Translations under genes and position numbers: made by a program
Shown: one piece after another, positions 7,689 through 16,621 of the stretch
Layout: each line of letters begins with the position of its first letter
How positions within the stretch are numbered: position 1 is the first letter of the stretch
Assembly: GCA_902778895.1 (NCBI GenBank)
Contig: CACYZF010000005.1
Span: 124,001 to 188,000, forward strand
From: an uncultured bacterium
GTDB taxonomy: Bacteria; Verrucomicrobiota; Lentisphaeria; Victivallales; UBA1829
DNA: 64,000 nucleotides
Direction of reading: 5' to 3'
Notes under the pieces: generated by a model
Database searches by the model: none
Seen by the model: the letters and a program-made list of their open reading frames with translations, nothing else
What the model was told of the DNA's origin: nothing

Positions 7689-9518
7689 TTACCGCTTCAT
7701 CACGGCGATGGCCGTCTGGACGTTGCCGAACGGCGCGCTCACGTGGATGCCGCGGACGGCGGTCCGGATGGCATCGACGGCCTCGCGGGCGATGGCGATG
7801 CCCTCCAGACGCTGTTCTTCGCGCGTTTCGGGGCGTGCCATGCGTTCCATCACGGAATCGGGGACGACCACGCCGGGCACCTCGTTCTTCATGAACTCGG
7901 CGTTGCGGAGGCTGGCGAGCGGCCAGATGCCGGCGATCACCGGGACGGAGCCGTCGGCGAGCTCGGGGACGGCTTCGATGAAGCGCAGGAGCGGGGCGGT
8001 GTCGAAGACCGGCTGGGTCACGACGGCCTCGGCTCCGGCGTCGATTTTCTCCCGGATGCGGCGGAGTTCGCGCTCCATGTCGATGGCGTTCGGGTCCGCC
8101 CCGACGAGGCAGAACGCGGCAGTCTGTTTGCCGATGGACTTGCCGCCGAAATCGACGCCGCGGTTCAGCGCGGCCTGCACCTTCACGGCGGCGATGGAGT
8201 CGAGGTCGAACACGCCGGATGCGAACGGGTAGTCGCCGAGCTTCGGCGGGTCGCCGGTGATGAACAGGATATTGCGGATGCCCATGGCGGCGCAGCCGAG
8301 CAGGTCGGCCTGAATGCCGATCACGTTCTTGTCGCGGCAGCAGCAGTGCAGGACGGTCTCGATGCCGACTTCCTGCTGGATCTTGATCGCGGTCACGATG
8401 GTGGAGACGCGGGAGCTGGCGCGCGGGCCGTCCGGGATGTTGATGACGTCGAATCCGGCCTCGGCGCAGACTTTCGCCTTGGCGATGGTGGTGTCGAGCA
8501 GGTAGCCCTGCGGCGGCACGATCTCGACCGCGTTCACCCACTTACCGGAGGCGAGCTTCGCGGCGAAGGAGCTTTTTTCGGCGGCGGGGACCGGATCCAG
8601 AAGCGGAACGGAGGGTTCGGACGGCGCGATCTCGACCACGTGGGCGTGTTTCGCGAGCGGGCTCACGCTGCGCGCCATGTCGGCGATGTGCTCGGGCGAG
8701 GTGCCGCAGCAGCCGCCGATGCCGCGTACGCCGAGCTGGGCGAAGCGCATGGCGTAGGTCGTGAAATACTCCGGACTGCACATGTAGAGCATGCGGTTGT
8801 CCACGCTGCGCGGACTGCCGGCGTTGGGCTGGGCGATCACGGGGAATTTTTTATCGATCAGCGGCAGGACAGTTTCGAGCGCGCGGAGCATCGAGCCGGG
8901 GCCGCTGCAGCAGTTGAGGCCGAATGCGACCGGCTGGACCGGGGATGCTGCGATGTGTTCCAGAATGGCGGAGACCGGTTCGCCTTTGGCAGTTTCCGCA
9001 TTCTCGTCCAGCGCGAAGCTGAGCACGAACGGCACGCCGTCCGCGAACGCGGCGGCTTTCAGCGCCAGGTCGAGGTCGGCGAGAGTGGCAAGCGTCTCGA
9101 ACATCAGGAAATCGGGCGCGGCCTTCGCGAGCACGGAGACCTGTTCGGTGAGGATTTCGAGCGGGTTGAGGTACGACGGGAGTTCGCCGACGGGGCCGAC
9201 GGACGCGGCGACCATGGCGTTATCTCCCGCCACCTCGCGCGCGAGCTTGACGGCAGCTTCGTTGATCGCGGCGGTCTGTTCGGCGAGGCCGAATTTCATG
9301 AGCTTGGCGCGGTTCGCACCGTAGGAGTTGGTCGTGAGGACCTCCGCTCCGGCGTCGAGGTACGCCGTATGGATGGCGCGGATCACGTCGGGCCGGGCGA
9401 GGCAGAGGTTTTCGAAGGAGAGGTTGACGAAGAAATTCCGCCGGTATATTTCGGTGCCCATCGCGCCGTCGAAGATCACGATGCGGTCGTGCAGGGCCTG
9501 CTGAAGAGTCTGTGACAT
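7689..9518 (-). CDS. Bifunctional homocysteine S-methyltransferase / methylenetetrahydrofolate reductase
   Basis: A 609-residue fusion like Bacillus YitJ. The N-terminal half is a Pfam S-methyl_trans domain: start FDGAMGTEIY, the zinc-ligand regions FGLNCCSGPG (about 200) and GGCCGTSPEHI (about 267). The C-terminal half is an FAD-dependent methylenetetrahydrofolate reductase, beginning about 310 with EIVPPQGY and containing DGPRASSR, CCCRDKN and ITGDPPKLGDYP. The pair would make 5-methyl-THF and transfer methyl to homocysteine, or feed methyl-THF to the neighbouring MetH. It has its own promoter (9598-9625) within the end of metH, and btuFCD follow it. MetF activity is likely. Whether the N-terminal half is active without B12 cannot be read from sequence. 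Confidence 0.92.
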   Translation of the reverse strand: MSQTLQQALHDRIVIFDGAMGTEIYRRNFFVNLSFENLCLARPDVIRAIHTAYLDAGAEVLTTNSYGANRAKLMKFGLAEQTAAINEAAVKLAREVAGDNAMVAASVGPVGELPSYLNPLEILTEQVSVLAKAAPDFLMFETLATLADLDLALKAAAFADGVPFVLSFALDENAETAKGEPVSAILEHIAASPVQPVAFGLNCCSGPGSMLRALETVLPLIDKKFPVIAQPNAGSPRSVDNRMLYMCSPEYFTTYAMRFAQLGVRGIGGCCGTSPEHIADMARSVSPLAKHAHVVEIAPSEPSVPLLDPVPAAEKSSFAAKLASGKWVNAVEIVPPQGYLLDTTIAKAKVCAEAGFDVINIPDGPRASSRVSTIVTAIKIQQEVGIETVLHCCCRDKNVIGIQADLLGCAAMGIRNILFITGDPPKLGDYPFASGVFDLDSIAAVKVQAALNRGVDFGGKSIGKQTAAFCLVGADPNAIDMERELRRIREKIDAGAEAVVTQPVFDTAPLLRFIEAVPELADGSVPVIAGIWPLASLRNAEFMKNEVPGVVVPDSVMERMARPETREEQRLEGIAIAREAVDAIRTAVRGIHVSAPFGNVQTAIAVMKR

Positions 9519-9597
9519 GAGGTGTTTCCGCTGGATTGAGGCGGGAGAACGGGATTCCGCGGCCGCCGTTTGTTCAATAATAAAAACTCAATCAAAT

Positions 9598-9625
9598 AAT
9601 ATGCCGTCTTTTTTCTATTTTTCAA
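9598..9625 (-). promoter_or_regulatory. Internal promoter for homocysteine methyltransferase-btuFCD
   Basis: TTGAAA (9620-9625) and CATATT (9598-9603) spaced by 16 bases on the minus strand. It overlaps the last codons of metH, suggesting the downstream genes can be expressed separately from metH. Confidence 0.5.
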
Positions 9626-12600
9626 GTCGTTTGGCGGGGAAAGTTGACTGCGACAGCAGGACTTTCATGCGCTCGACGGAGAATCCTCGGGCTTCGGCGA
9701 GCGCGGCGATCTGGTCGTCGCCGATCGGGCCGAGCGCACGGTAATCCGCCCTTGGATCGGGGATCACGAAGGCGCAGGTCGAGGAGGACGGCGACATCAT
9801 GAAATTCTCGGTGAGTTCCACAAATCTATCCTGAATGGGGAACAGGTCGAGCAGATGGAATATCTCGCGTTTGAGACTGTGGTCGGGCAGGACCGGATAA
9901 CCGGGCGCGGGCGCGATGCCGGACGGCGGATCGGACTCTTCCCGCCAGCCCCAGAAATACGTGGAAATCCAGTCGAAAAGGGCCGACGCGGCGGCGTCCG
10001 CCAGGAAGTTCGCGAGCGTGCAGTCGAGCAGAGAAACGTAGTCGTCGCCGGGCGTTTCCGGGACCGATACGGACACCACGAACATGCCGAGCCAGTCGCC
10101 GATGAAGTCCGCGAGGGAACGGCAGTCGCCGGTTTGGGCGCGCGGGAACGTGATGACCGCGTAGTCCCCGACGCCGTCCTCGCGCAGCGTCGCGTGGTGA
10201 CGTGTGGAAACCTTGAACGTGTTGCAGTCCAGGCGTTCCGCCGGGAAGATGCCTCCCCAGGACCAGATACTGAATTTTGCTTCGGCGAGGCGCTTTTTCG
10301 CGTCGTCGATGAGGTTTCCGGCGGCCTCGGACGGGGTTTTCCATGCACGGGCGAACGCATCCCAGTCGAGTCTGCCGGCGAGTTCGGATGCGGAGAAACC
10401 TCTCCCGAAGCTGCTGTCAAATCCATCAGGATCTTCCTGCACAACGCGCGGGACGGGGCAGAACGGTTTTTCACGGGAGGCTTTCGCGCAGGCTTCCGCG
10501 TAGGGGATGAGCTCGGGAACGGCGCGTTTCGCGGCCTTTCCTGTCAGTTCGTCGTAGAACCCGCGCAGGGATTCAAGGTAAGCGCCGCGTTTATCCGGGT
10601 TCATGAGCGTGTTCACCACGACCGCGGAATCGGAGGCGTCCGTGGTGTGGATGACCGGGCCGGAGTAGAGCGGCTGGAGTTTCAGCGCGGTGTGCAGCGC
10701 CGAGGTGGCGGCGCCGCCGACTAGGATCGGGATCTTCAGGCCGCGCCGCTCGAATTCGGCGACCGTGCGAGCCATTTCGTCGAGCGAGGGAGTGATAAGG
10801 CCGCTGAGGCCGACGAAATCGGCGTGCTCGCGTTCGGCGGCGTCGGCGATCTCGTTGGCCGGGATCATTACGCCGAGGTCGTGGATCGCGCAGTTGTTGC
10901 ACTGGAGTACGACCGACACGATGTTTTTGCCGATGTCGTGCACGTCGCCCTTGACTGTGGCGAACACGCCGACGGGGCATTTCGCGCCGGACGAGGCGGA
11001 TTTCGAGGCTTCGATCACGGGCATCAGCACGGCGACCGCGCGCTTCATCACGCGGGCGGTCTTCACGACCTGCGGCAGGAACATCTTGCCCGCGCCGAAC
11101 AGCTCGCCGGTCTTCCGCATGCCGTCCATGAGCGGGCCTTCGACGATTGCCATCGGGTCCGGGTACGCCGCGAGGGCTTCCGCCATGTCGGCGTCGACGA
11201 AGGAGTCGTCTCCTCGCACGAGCGAAGCGGCGATGCGTTCCGCGAGCGGGAGCGAACGCCATTCGGGGGCAGTTTCCGCGTCGGGTTTCGAGGTCGCGCC
11301 CGAGCTCTTCATGGACGCGGCGAGTTCGAGAAGGCGTTCCCCTGCGCCGGGCGAGGTGTTGAGCACGACCGCCTCGACGGCGTCGCGGAGGTCGGCGGGC
11401 AGCATGTCGTAGTTGCCGAGCTGGGCGGCGTTCACGATGCCCATGGTCAGGCCGGCGTCGATGGCGTGCTTCAGGAAAACGGTGTGGATCGCGCCGCGGA
11501 TGAGGTCGTTTCCGCGGAACGAGAATGAAACGTTGCTGATGCCGCCGCTGATGCCGCAGAGCGGGAAGCGCCGGTGGAGTTCGGCGACGGACCGGATGAA
11601 GTCGGCGGCGTAGTCGTCGTGTCCGGCGATCCCGGTCGCCACGGCGAATACGTTCGGGTCCAGCACGATGTCCTCCTCCGCGAATCCGGCCTGTTCGGTC
11701 AGGAGCTTCACGGAGCGCGAAAGCGTTTCGATGCGGCGTTCGTAGCGGTCCGCCTGGCCCTTCTCGTCGAACGCCATCACGAGGACGGCCGCGCCGAGGC
11801 GGCGGATCTCGCGGGCTTTCGCGAGGAACGGCTCTTCGCCTTCCTTGAGGGAGATCGAGTTCACGATGGCGCGTCCCTGCACGCAGCGGAGCGCGGTGCG
11901 GACGACCTCCCAGTTCGAGGAGTCGATCATGAACGGGACGGCGGCGATGTCGGGTTCGCCTGCGGCGTACAGCAGGAAGCGCTTCATGGCGGCGGGCGCG
12001 TCGAGCAGGGCGTCGTCCATGTTGACGTCGATGATGGCCGCGCCGTTTTCGATCTGGTGGCGCGCGATTGCCATCGCGCCGGGCATGTCGTCCGCCTTGA
12101 CGATGTTCAGGAACTTGCGGGACCCGGCCACGTTGGTGCGTTCGCCGATGTTGATGAAATTCTTGTCACGGGAGGCGGTGAACGCGTTGAGACCGGAGAG
12201 GCGCAGGAGACGCGGCTGAGGAGAGGGGACGCGCGGCTTCACGTCGTCGAGCGCCTTCGCGATGGCCGCGATGTGGGCGGGCGTCGTGCCGCAGCATCCG
12301 CCCGCGATGTTGAGCTGTCCGGCGTCCGCCAGCGAACGGATCACGGCGGCCATCTGGTCGGGCGTCTGGGTGTATTTCCCCTCGGCGTCGGGCAGTCCGG
12401 CGTTCGGGTGCGCGCTGACCAGGAAGGGGGATTTCGCCGCCATTTCGGCGATGTGCGGACGGAGTTCCTCCGCGCCGAGCGCGCAGTTGAAGCCGACGGA
12501 GAAAAGGCAGCGGGCATGGGAGACGGAGATCAGGAACGCCTCGGCGCACTGTCCGGAGAGCAGGCGTCCGCTGGCGTCGCTGAGCGTGGCGGAGACCATG

Positions 12601-13223
12601 ACCGGGACGTCGCGTCCGCGGGATGCCATGGCTTCCTCGGCGGCGAAGAGCGCGGCTTTGCAGTTCAGCGTGTCGAACACGGTTTCGATCAGGATGATGT
12701 CCGCCCCTGCGTCGAGCATCGCCTCCATGCATGTGCGGTAGGTCGCGGCAAGCTCGTCGAACGTGACGTCGCGGGCGGCGGGGTCCTCCACGTCGGACGA
12801 CATGCCGGCGGTGCGTCCGGTGGGACCGACGCTCCCCGCGACGAGGCGCGGTTTGGACGGATCGCGGGCGGTGAATTCGTCGGCGACTTCGCGTGCGTTG
12901 TGCGTCCCGGCGAACGCCAGGTCGTACACGCGGTCCTGCAGACCGTAGTCAAGCTGGGAGAAATAATTCGAGTTGAACGTGTTGGTCTCGATGATGTCCG
13001 CTCCGGCCTCAAGATAGGCGCGGTGCACGGATTTTACCAGGTCGGGACGCGTGATGTTCAGCACATCGTTGTCTCCGGTCAGCGGGACCGGATGCGACGC
13101 GAACTCCCCGCCGTTGAAATCCGCGGCGGTCGGGTGTCCGGCCTGAAGCATCGTGCCCATGGCGCCGTCCAGGACAAGTATTTTTTTCGCGGCGAGAGAT
13201 CGGATTTCCTGTATGGTGAGCAT
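9615..13223 (-). CDS. metH: Cobalamin-dependent methionine synthase
   Basis: Transfers the methyl of 5-methyl-THF to homocysteine through methylcobalamin. Full length (1202 residues) with all four MetH modules: homocysteine/zinc domain (LDGAMGTMLQ at the start, GGCCGTTPAH near 308), pterin domain (NIGERTNVAGSRKF onward), B12 domain with the DVHDIG cobalamin-histidine motif near 760, and a C-terminal AdoMet reactivation domain (APAPGYPVLPDHSLK). Two adjacent ATGs exist. The one at 13223 has a 6-base gap to GGAGG and is preferred to 13226 (3-base gap). The next genes encode a methyltransferase/MTHFR and a BtuFCD-like importer. No cobalamin or SAM riboswitch was seen in the 77 bases between the terminator at 13301 and the start. 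Confidence 0.97.
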   Translation of the reverse strand: MLTIQEIRSLAAKKILVLDGAMGTMLQAGHPTAADFNGGEFASHPVPLTGDNDVLNITRPDLVKSVHRAYLEAGADIIETNTFNSNYFSQLDYGLQDRVYDLAFAGTHNAREVADEFTARDPSKPRLVAGSVGPTGRTAGMSSDVEDPAARDVTFDELAATYRTCMEAMLDAGADIILIETVFDTLNCKAALFAAEEAMASRGRDVPVMVSATLSDASGRLLSGQCAEAFLISVSHARCLFSVGFNCALGAEELRPHIAEMAAKSPFLVSAHPNAGLPDAEGKYTQTPDQMAAVIRSLADAGQLNIAGGCCGTTPAHIAAIAKALDDVKPRVPSPQPRLLRLSGLNAFTASRDKNFINIGERTNVAGSRKFLNIVKADDMPGAMAIARHQIENGAAIIDVNMDDALLDAPAAMKRFLLYAAGEPDIAAVPFMIDSSNWEVVRTALRCVQGRAIVNSISLKEGEEPFLAKAREIRRLGAAVLVMAFDEKGQADRYERRIETLSRSVKLLTEQAGFAEEDIVLDPNVFAVATGIAGHDDYAADFIRSVAELHRRFPLCGISGGISNVSFSFRGNDLIRGAIHTVFLKHAIDAGLTMGIVNAAQLGNYDMLPADLRDAVEAVVLNTSPGAGERLLELAASMKSSGATSKPDAETAPEWRSLPLAERIAASLVRGDDSFVDADMAEALAAYPDPMAIVEGPLMDGMRKTGELFGAGKMFLPQVVKTARVMKRAVAVLMPVIEASKSASSGAKCPVGVFATVKGDVHDIGKNIVSVVLQCNNCAIHDLGVMIPANEIADAAEREHADFVGLSGLITPSLDEMARTVAEFERRGLKIPILVGGAATSALHTALKLQPLYSGPVIHTTDASDSAVVVNTLMNPDKRGAYLESLRGFYDELTGKAAKRAVPELIPYAEACAKASREKPFCPVPRVVQEDPDGFDSSFGRGFSASELAGRLDWDAFARAWKTPSEAAGNLIDDAKKRLAEAKFSIWSWGGIFPAERLDCNTFKVSTRHHATLREDGVGDYAVITFPRAQTGDCRSLADFIGDWLGMFVVSVSVPETPGDDYVSLLDCTLANFLADAAASALFDWISTYFWGWREESDPPSGIAPAPGYPVLPDHSLKREIFHLLDLFPIQDRFVELTENFMMSPSSSTCAFVIPDPRADYRALGPIGDDQIAALAEARGFSVERMKVLLSQSTFPAKRLEK

Positions 13224-13300
13224 CATGAGCCTCCGTTGGATTCAGTATTTCGTTATGTCAAACCCCGCGGGGAGTTAAGCCGGACAGAACCGTCTGCCGG

Positions 13301-13337
13301 TAAAAACAAAACGCCGGAAGCTCCGCAAGCCTCCGGC
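13301..13337 (-). terminator. Intrinsic terminator of the lipoprotein gene
   Basis: On the minus strand a stem with arms GCCGGAGGC/GCTTCCGGC (13313-13337, one mismatch region in the loop flank) is followed by GTTTTGTTTTT (13301-13312). It lies about 45 bases after the stop at 13384 and separates that gene from metH. Confidence 0.85.
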
Positions 13338-13383
13338 GGAAGAGAGCAGATTTGCGTTCTCCGGAAAAAGAACGTGGTGCGGT

Positions 13384-13995
13384 TCAGTCTTTCGACTTGA
13401 TCGAAATATCGTCCGGATCTGCGGGAGCCGGTTTGTCAAGCGGTTCCTGGCTGACCACGGATACGCCGTTTTTGTCCACAGTGCGGATGTCGGAAGTCTT
13501 TGCGTTTGCATCCGTAACGGGAACTGCCGGCAGATTGAGCACCTGGTCGTTGAGTTCGCGTGCGACATCCTGACGTTTGCGCTGGGTGGCTTCCTGTTCG
13601 ATGGCGGACTCTTCGGGATCCGGGAGCGGCTGGAGGTTGATCACGATGTTGCTCTCGGTGAACCGCCACGCGCCGTTGGTGAGAAGTCCCGTGGCAGGCA
13701 GGATGAAGATGCTTCCGAGCGCATCGAGCTTTCCGGTGGAGCTGAGTTCGCTGTCAGCGGCGTAGTAGGCGGTACGGTATCCAGGCTTGTACGCCGTGAT
13801 GAGGAGCGCGTCTCTGGTCGGCACTTCAATGTACATCGGCGAAAGCAGATGGTATTCCACGCCGTTCGCAATGACGGCGGCGTCACTCGGCGTGACCGTG
13901 ACGGCGACGATCTGTTCGCCGCGCGCAAAGAAGGAGCAACCGGAGGTGATTGTCATGACAAGAGCGGCAAACACAGCAAGGAACATGTATTTCAT
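13384..13995 (-). CDS. Predicted lipoprotein with PEGA-like domain
   Basis: A 203-residue envelope protein of unknown function. The signal MKYMFLAVFAALVMTITSGC ends in a lipobox cysteine at 20. The next 60 residues (VTVTPSDAAVIANGVEYHLL, then IEVPTRDALLITAYKPGYRT) follow the PEGA pattern of a short beta domain that displays a value and closes with a Y-K-P-G-Y turn. A charged C-terminal tail rich in Glu, Asp and Pro follows. It is a single-gene unit between a promoter (14042-14070) and a terminator (13301-13337), divergent from the U32 operon. PEGA domains are thought to bind or scaffold surface components; no enzyme motif is visible. Confidence 0.7.
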   Translation of the reverse strand: MKYMFLAVFAALVMTITSGCSFFARGEQIVAVTVTPSDAAVIANGVEYHLLSPMYIEVPTRDALLITAYKPGYRTAYYAADSELSSTGKLDALGSIFILPATGLLTNGAWRFTESNIVINLQPLPDPEESAIEQEATQRKRQDVARELNDQVLNLPAVPVTDANAKTSDIRTVDKNGVSVVSQEPLDKPAPADPDDISIKSKD

Positions 13996-14023
13996 TTTGA
14001 TGAAATCCTTTCTGGAATAAGAA

Positions 14024-14070
14024 AATGCGTAATCGCATTAAACTATAGCATAGAATTAGAGGGATTGCAA
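14024..14070 (-). promoter_or_regulatory. Promoter and leader palindrome of the lipoprotein gene
   Basis: TTGCAA (14065-14070) and TATAGT (14042-14047) with 17-base spacer. Just downstream in the leader is a palindrome AATGCG-TAAT-CGCATT (14024-14039) that could be an operator overlapping the transcription start. Confidence 0.6.
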
Positions 14071-14175
14071 GCAGGAAACATCTGTTTTCATGAAAAAAAA
14101 TGAATTTCCACGAAAGATCAGGGACAAAGCTTTCAGAAATCAACCTTTTTTCCTGCTTTTTTCGGGGAAACCAGC

Positions 14176-14203
14176 TTGACAAATGACGCGGCGGGGTTAC
14201 ATT
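14176..14203 (+). promoter_or_regulatory. Promoter for the U32/glycosyltransferase operon
   Basis: TTGACA (14176-14181) followed after 16 bases by TACATT (14198-14203), about 65 bases before the first gene. It is the only clear promoter between the divergent lipoprotein gene and this operon. Confidence 0.55.
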
Positions 14204-14268
14204 AAGGATGAAGAATAGAACGATACATCAATCATCCACACGCGTTTTATGCGGACCCTTTTATAAAA

Positions 14269-15429
14269 ATGAGCTCAAAAAAGATTGCCAGAACAAAATT
14301 CGCAGTCGGCCACTATCTGACGGAAAAACCGGACGACCCTGCATCTTTCGCCGAACTTGCGAAACGGTTTGCCCCCAGGCTTCGCGAGGTCTATTTCCCG
14401 TGGCCCGGCCTCTCGAACGCACGCGCCAAAGTCTATGACAAGCCGGACGATGAAGAACGCATTGTGGCCGACCTGAAATACTGTCGGGAACACGGCATGA
14501 AGCTGGACATCCTGGCAAATGCGACCTGCTATGCCGAGAAGTCGTTCACGGAGGATCAGCGGCTTCAGATCGTCGGGATCATCAAGCATCTGGACGAACT
14601 CGGCCTGTATCCTGAAATCGTCACGACCACGTCGCCTTACATCGCGAAAGTCTTCAAGCTGAATTTCCCCGATATTGAGGTCCGGGCGTCCGTGAACATG
14701 CGCCTGCGCAATACGCTCGCTCTGGAATATCTCGCGCCCCTCTACGACTCCTACTATATCTGCCGCGACGTTCAGCGCGATCTGCCGATGTTCCGGAAGA
14801 TGGCCGCCTGGTGCAGGGACCACGGCAAGAAACTGTGCATGCTGGCGAACAGCGGATGCGTGCGGAACTGCCCGTGGCAGGTCTTCCATGAGACGCTTCT
14901 TTCGCACGGATTCACGTTCTCGTTTCCCGAAATGGAATACCAGAATATCGACCTCGTGTGCAATAAGCTTTTTGCCCAGAAAAAGAAGCTGTCGGATTTC
15001 CTGCGGTGCACATGGATCCGTCCCGAAGACATTCATGTGTTCGAGCCGGAGCTTGAGACGATCAAGCTTTCGACCCGCGAGGCAAAGTTCCCGATGGAAA
15101 TCGCGGAAGCATACATCAACGCTTCCTACGACGGCAATCTGCTGCGTCTGATGGATCCCTATCATGGACTCGGATTCCGTCCGAACCGCGTCGACAACAA
15201 GTCGTTTCCGGCCGACTGGGTGACCAGCGGCATTGCCGGAAAATGCGCGGACAACTGCACGCACTGCGGAAAGTGCGAACAGGTCCTGGAGCAGATTTTG
15301 AAATATGATATCAAACCGGGTGCCCGTCTGGACGGTTTTTCCCTGGTGCACTCGTTCGATTTGCTGGCGCCGAAGAAAGAAAACAATTCGGAACTGGGGG
15401 TTGCGGGCAGGAAAGGAACAAAATCATGA
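14269..15429 (+). CDS. U32-peptidase-like Fe-S protein, paralogue 1
   Basis: A 386-residue protein resembling the U32 (COG0826) family, a TIM-barrel-type group that includes the Fe-S proteins UbiU/UbiV and TrhP/RlhA and has doubtful peptidase activity. Shared features with its two downstream paralogues: EVYFPWPGL near residue 40, a VRASVNMRL strand, then GCVRNCPW (Cys197, Cys201) and a C-terminal C-x3-C-x2-C-x2-C (326, 330, 333, 336), which looks like an iron-sulfur site. No signal peptide, so cytoplasmic. It ends ATGA with paralogue 2. No good Shine-Dalgarno precedes the ATG at 14269. Substrate unknown; the glycosyltransferase partners suggest a role in surface glycan synthesis. Confidence 0.75.
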   Translation: MSSKKIARTKFAVGHYLTEKPDDPASFAELAKRFAPRLREVYFPWPGLSNARAKVYDKPDDEERIVADLKYCREHGMKLDILANATCYAEKSFTEDQRLQIVGIIKHLDELGLYPEIVTTTSPYIAKVFKLNFPDIEVRASVNMRLRNTLALEYLAPLYDSYYICRDVQRDLPMFRKMAAWCRDHGKKLCMLANSGCVRNCPWQVFHETLLSHGFTFSFPEMEYQNIDLVCNKLFAQKKKLSDFLRCTWIRPEDIHVFEPELETIKLSTREAKFPMEIAEAYINASYDGNLLRLMDPYHGLGFRPNRVDNKSFPADWVTSGIAGKCADNCTHCGKCEQVLEQILKYDIKPGARLDGFSLVHSFDLLAPKKENNSELGVAGRKGTKS

Positions 15430-16595
15430 AATGGCCATCCTACCAATTGAGTCAGAAATCTGTTCCGGTCCAGAATCTGCGCCGGATTCAGCTCGGACGT
15501 CCCTCCTCTGACAAAAAACGCAGGTTCGCATTCGGTTATTTCTTTGGAAAACGGTCGGGCTTCTCCTTCCGCGATCTGGCCGAAAAGTATGCGCCGTTCC
15601 TGCAGGAAGTCTATTTCCCGTGGCCCGGACTGCTTTCCGCACGCGAGATCAAGGGCGATCCCCAGCCCCTCAGGAAACAGGTCATCGACGACATGCGGTT
15701 CTGCCGCTCGAAAGGGATGCGTCTGGACCTGCTGATTAACGCGACCTGTTACGGGGACAAGGCCCTGACCGCGGAACAGCGGCAGGACTACTACGCGAAC
15801 CTGAAGGAAATGGACCGGGAGGGCATCCTTCCGGAGATCATCACCACCACTTCGCCTTTTATCGCGGTCATCACGAAAAAGTTCAACGCGTCCATCGACC
15901 GCCGGGCGTCCGTGAACATGCGCCTGAACTCCACGCTCGCCATGGAATACGTGTCGGAGGAGTTTGATTCGTTCTATCTCTGCCGCGACCTCCAGCGCGA
16001 TCTGCCGACCGTGAAGATGTTTGCCGAATGGGCCAAAAAGAACGGCAAGAAGATCTGCATGCTGGCGAACAGCGGTTGTCTGCGCTACTGCCCGTGGCAG
16101 ACGTTCCACGAAACCCTGCTGTCGCACGATTTCGTGCATATTTTCAATGAATCGACGAAACTCAAGATGCCGACGACCCTGTGCGTCGGGCTTGTCCAGT
16201 CCAAGCAATATGAAGAGATCCTCCGCGGGTCCTGGATCCGCCCGGAAGACCTGCACCGGTACGATCCGTACGTTTCCGTCTTCAAGCTTTCCACGCGCGA
16301 GGCCGACCGCCCCGACCTGATCCTGAAGGCGTATACGTCCGGCGAATTCGATGGCGATCTGATTCAGCTGCTGGACCCGAACTATTCGTATTTCATCCGT
16401 CCGAACCTATTCGACAACAAGGCGTTTCCGAAGGAATGGAGCGAGGGGAAAATCGCCGGAAAATGCGCCATCGACTGCACGCATTGCGGGAAATGCACGG
16501 AAGTCCTGAAGCTCATCTACAAACGCGACCCGGACCTGCCGAATTTTTCCCAGTATTCTGTGCCGGACAAACCGCTTATCATGCCCGAGAGCTGA
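15426..16595 (+). CDS. U32-peptidase-like Fe-S protein, paralogue 2
   Basis: A 389-residue paralogue of the preceding protein, overlapping it by ATGA. It keeps EVYFPWPGL, ASVNMRLNSTLAMEY, GCLRYCPW (Cys218, Cys222), SWIRPEDLH and the C-terminal cluster CAIDCTHCGKC (347, 351, 354, 357). It differs by an N-terminal extension of about 20 residues (MKWPSYQLSQKSVPVQNLRR). The even spacing of the six cysteines in all three copies implies the same cofactor, probably [4Fe-4S]. Three diverged copies in one operon suggest a heteromeric complex, as UbiU-UbiV form a pair, or three related substrates. No function can be fixed from sequence. Confidence 0.75.
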   Translation: MKWPSYQLSQKSVPVQNLRRIQLGRPSSDKKRRFAFGYFFGKRSGFSFRDLAEKYAPFLQEVYFPWPGLLSAREIKGDPQPLRKQVIDDMRFCRSKGMRLDLLINATCYGDKALTAEQRQDYYANLKEMDREGILPEIITTTSPFIAVITKKFNASIDRRASVNMRLNSTLAMEYVSEEFDSFYLCRDLQRDLPTVKMFAEWAKKNGKKICMLANSGCLRYCPWQTFHETLLSHDFVHIFNESTKLKMPTTLCVGLVQSKQYEEILRGSWIRPEDLHRYDPYVSVFKLSTREADRPDLILKAYTSGEFDGDLIQLLDPNYSYFIRPNLFDNKAFPKEWSEGKIAGKCAIDCTHCGKCTEVLKLIYKRDPDLPNFSQYSVPDKPLIMPES

Positions 16596-16621
16596 TGCCC
16601 GGCTCTTTGAGAGGATTCCCC

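Noticed and set aside
13224-13300. TTGACA-like box before metH as a promoter, and a possible riboswitch
   Set aside because: No acceptable -10 box at 16-18 bases, and no riboswitch core motifs in this short gap.
16436-16621. N-terminal extension of U32 paralogue 3
   Set aside because: It overlaps paralogue 2 coding sequence in another frame; alignment starts at the ATG at 16622.
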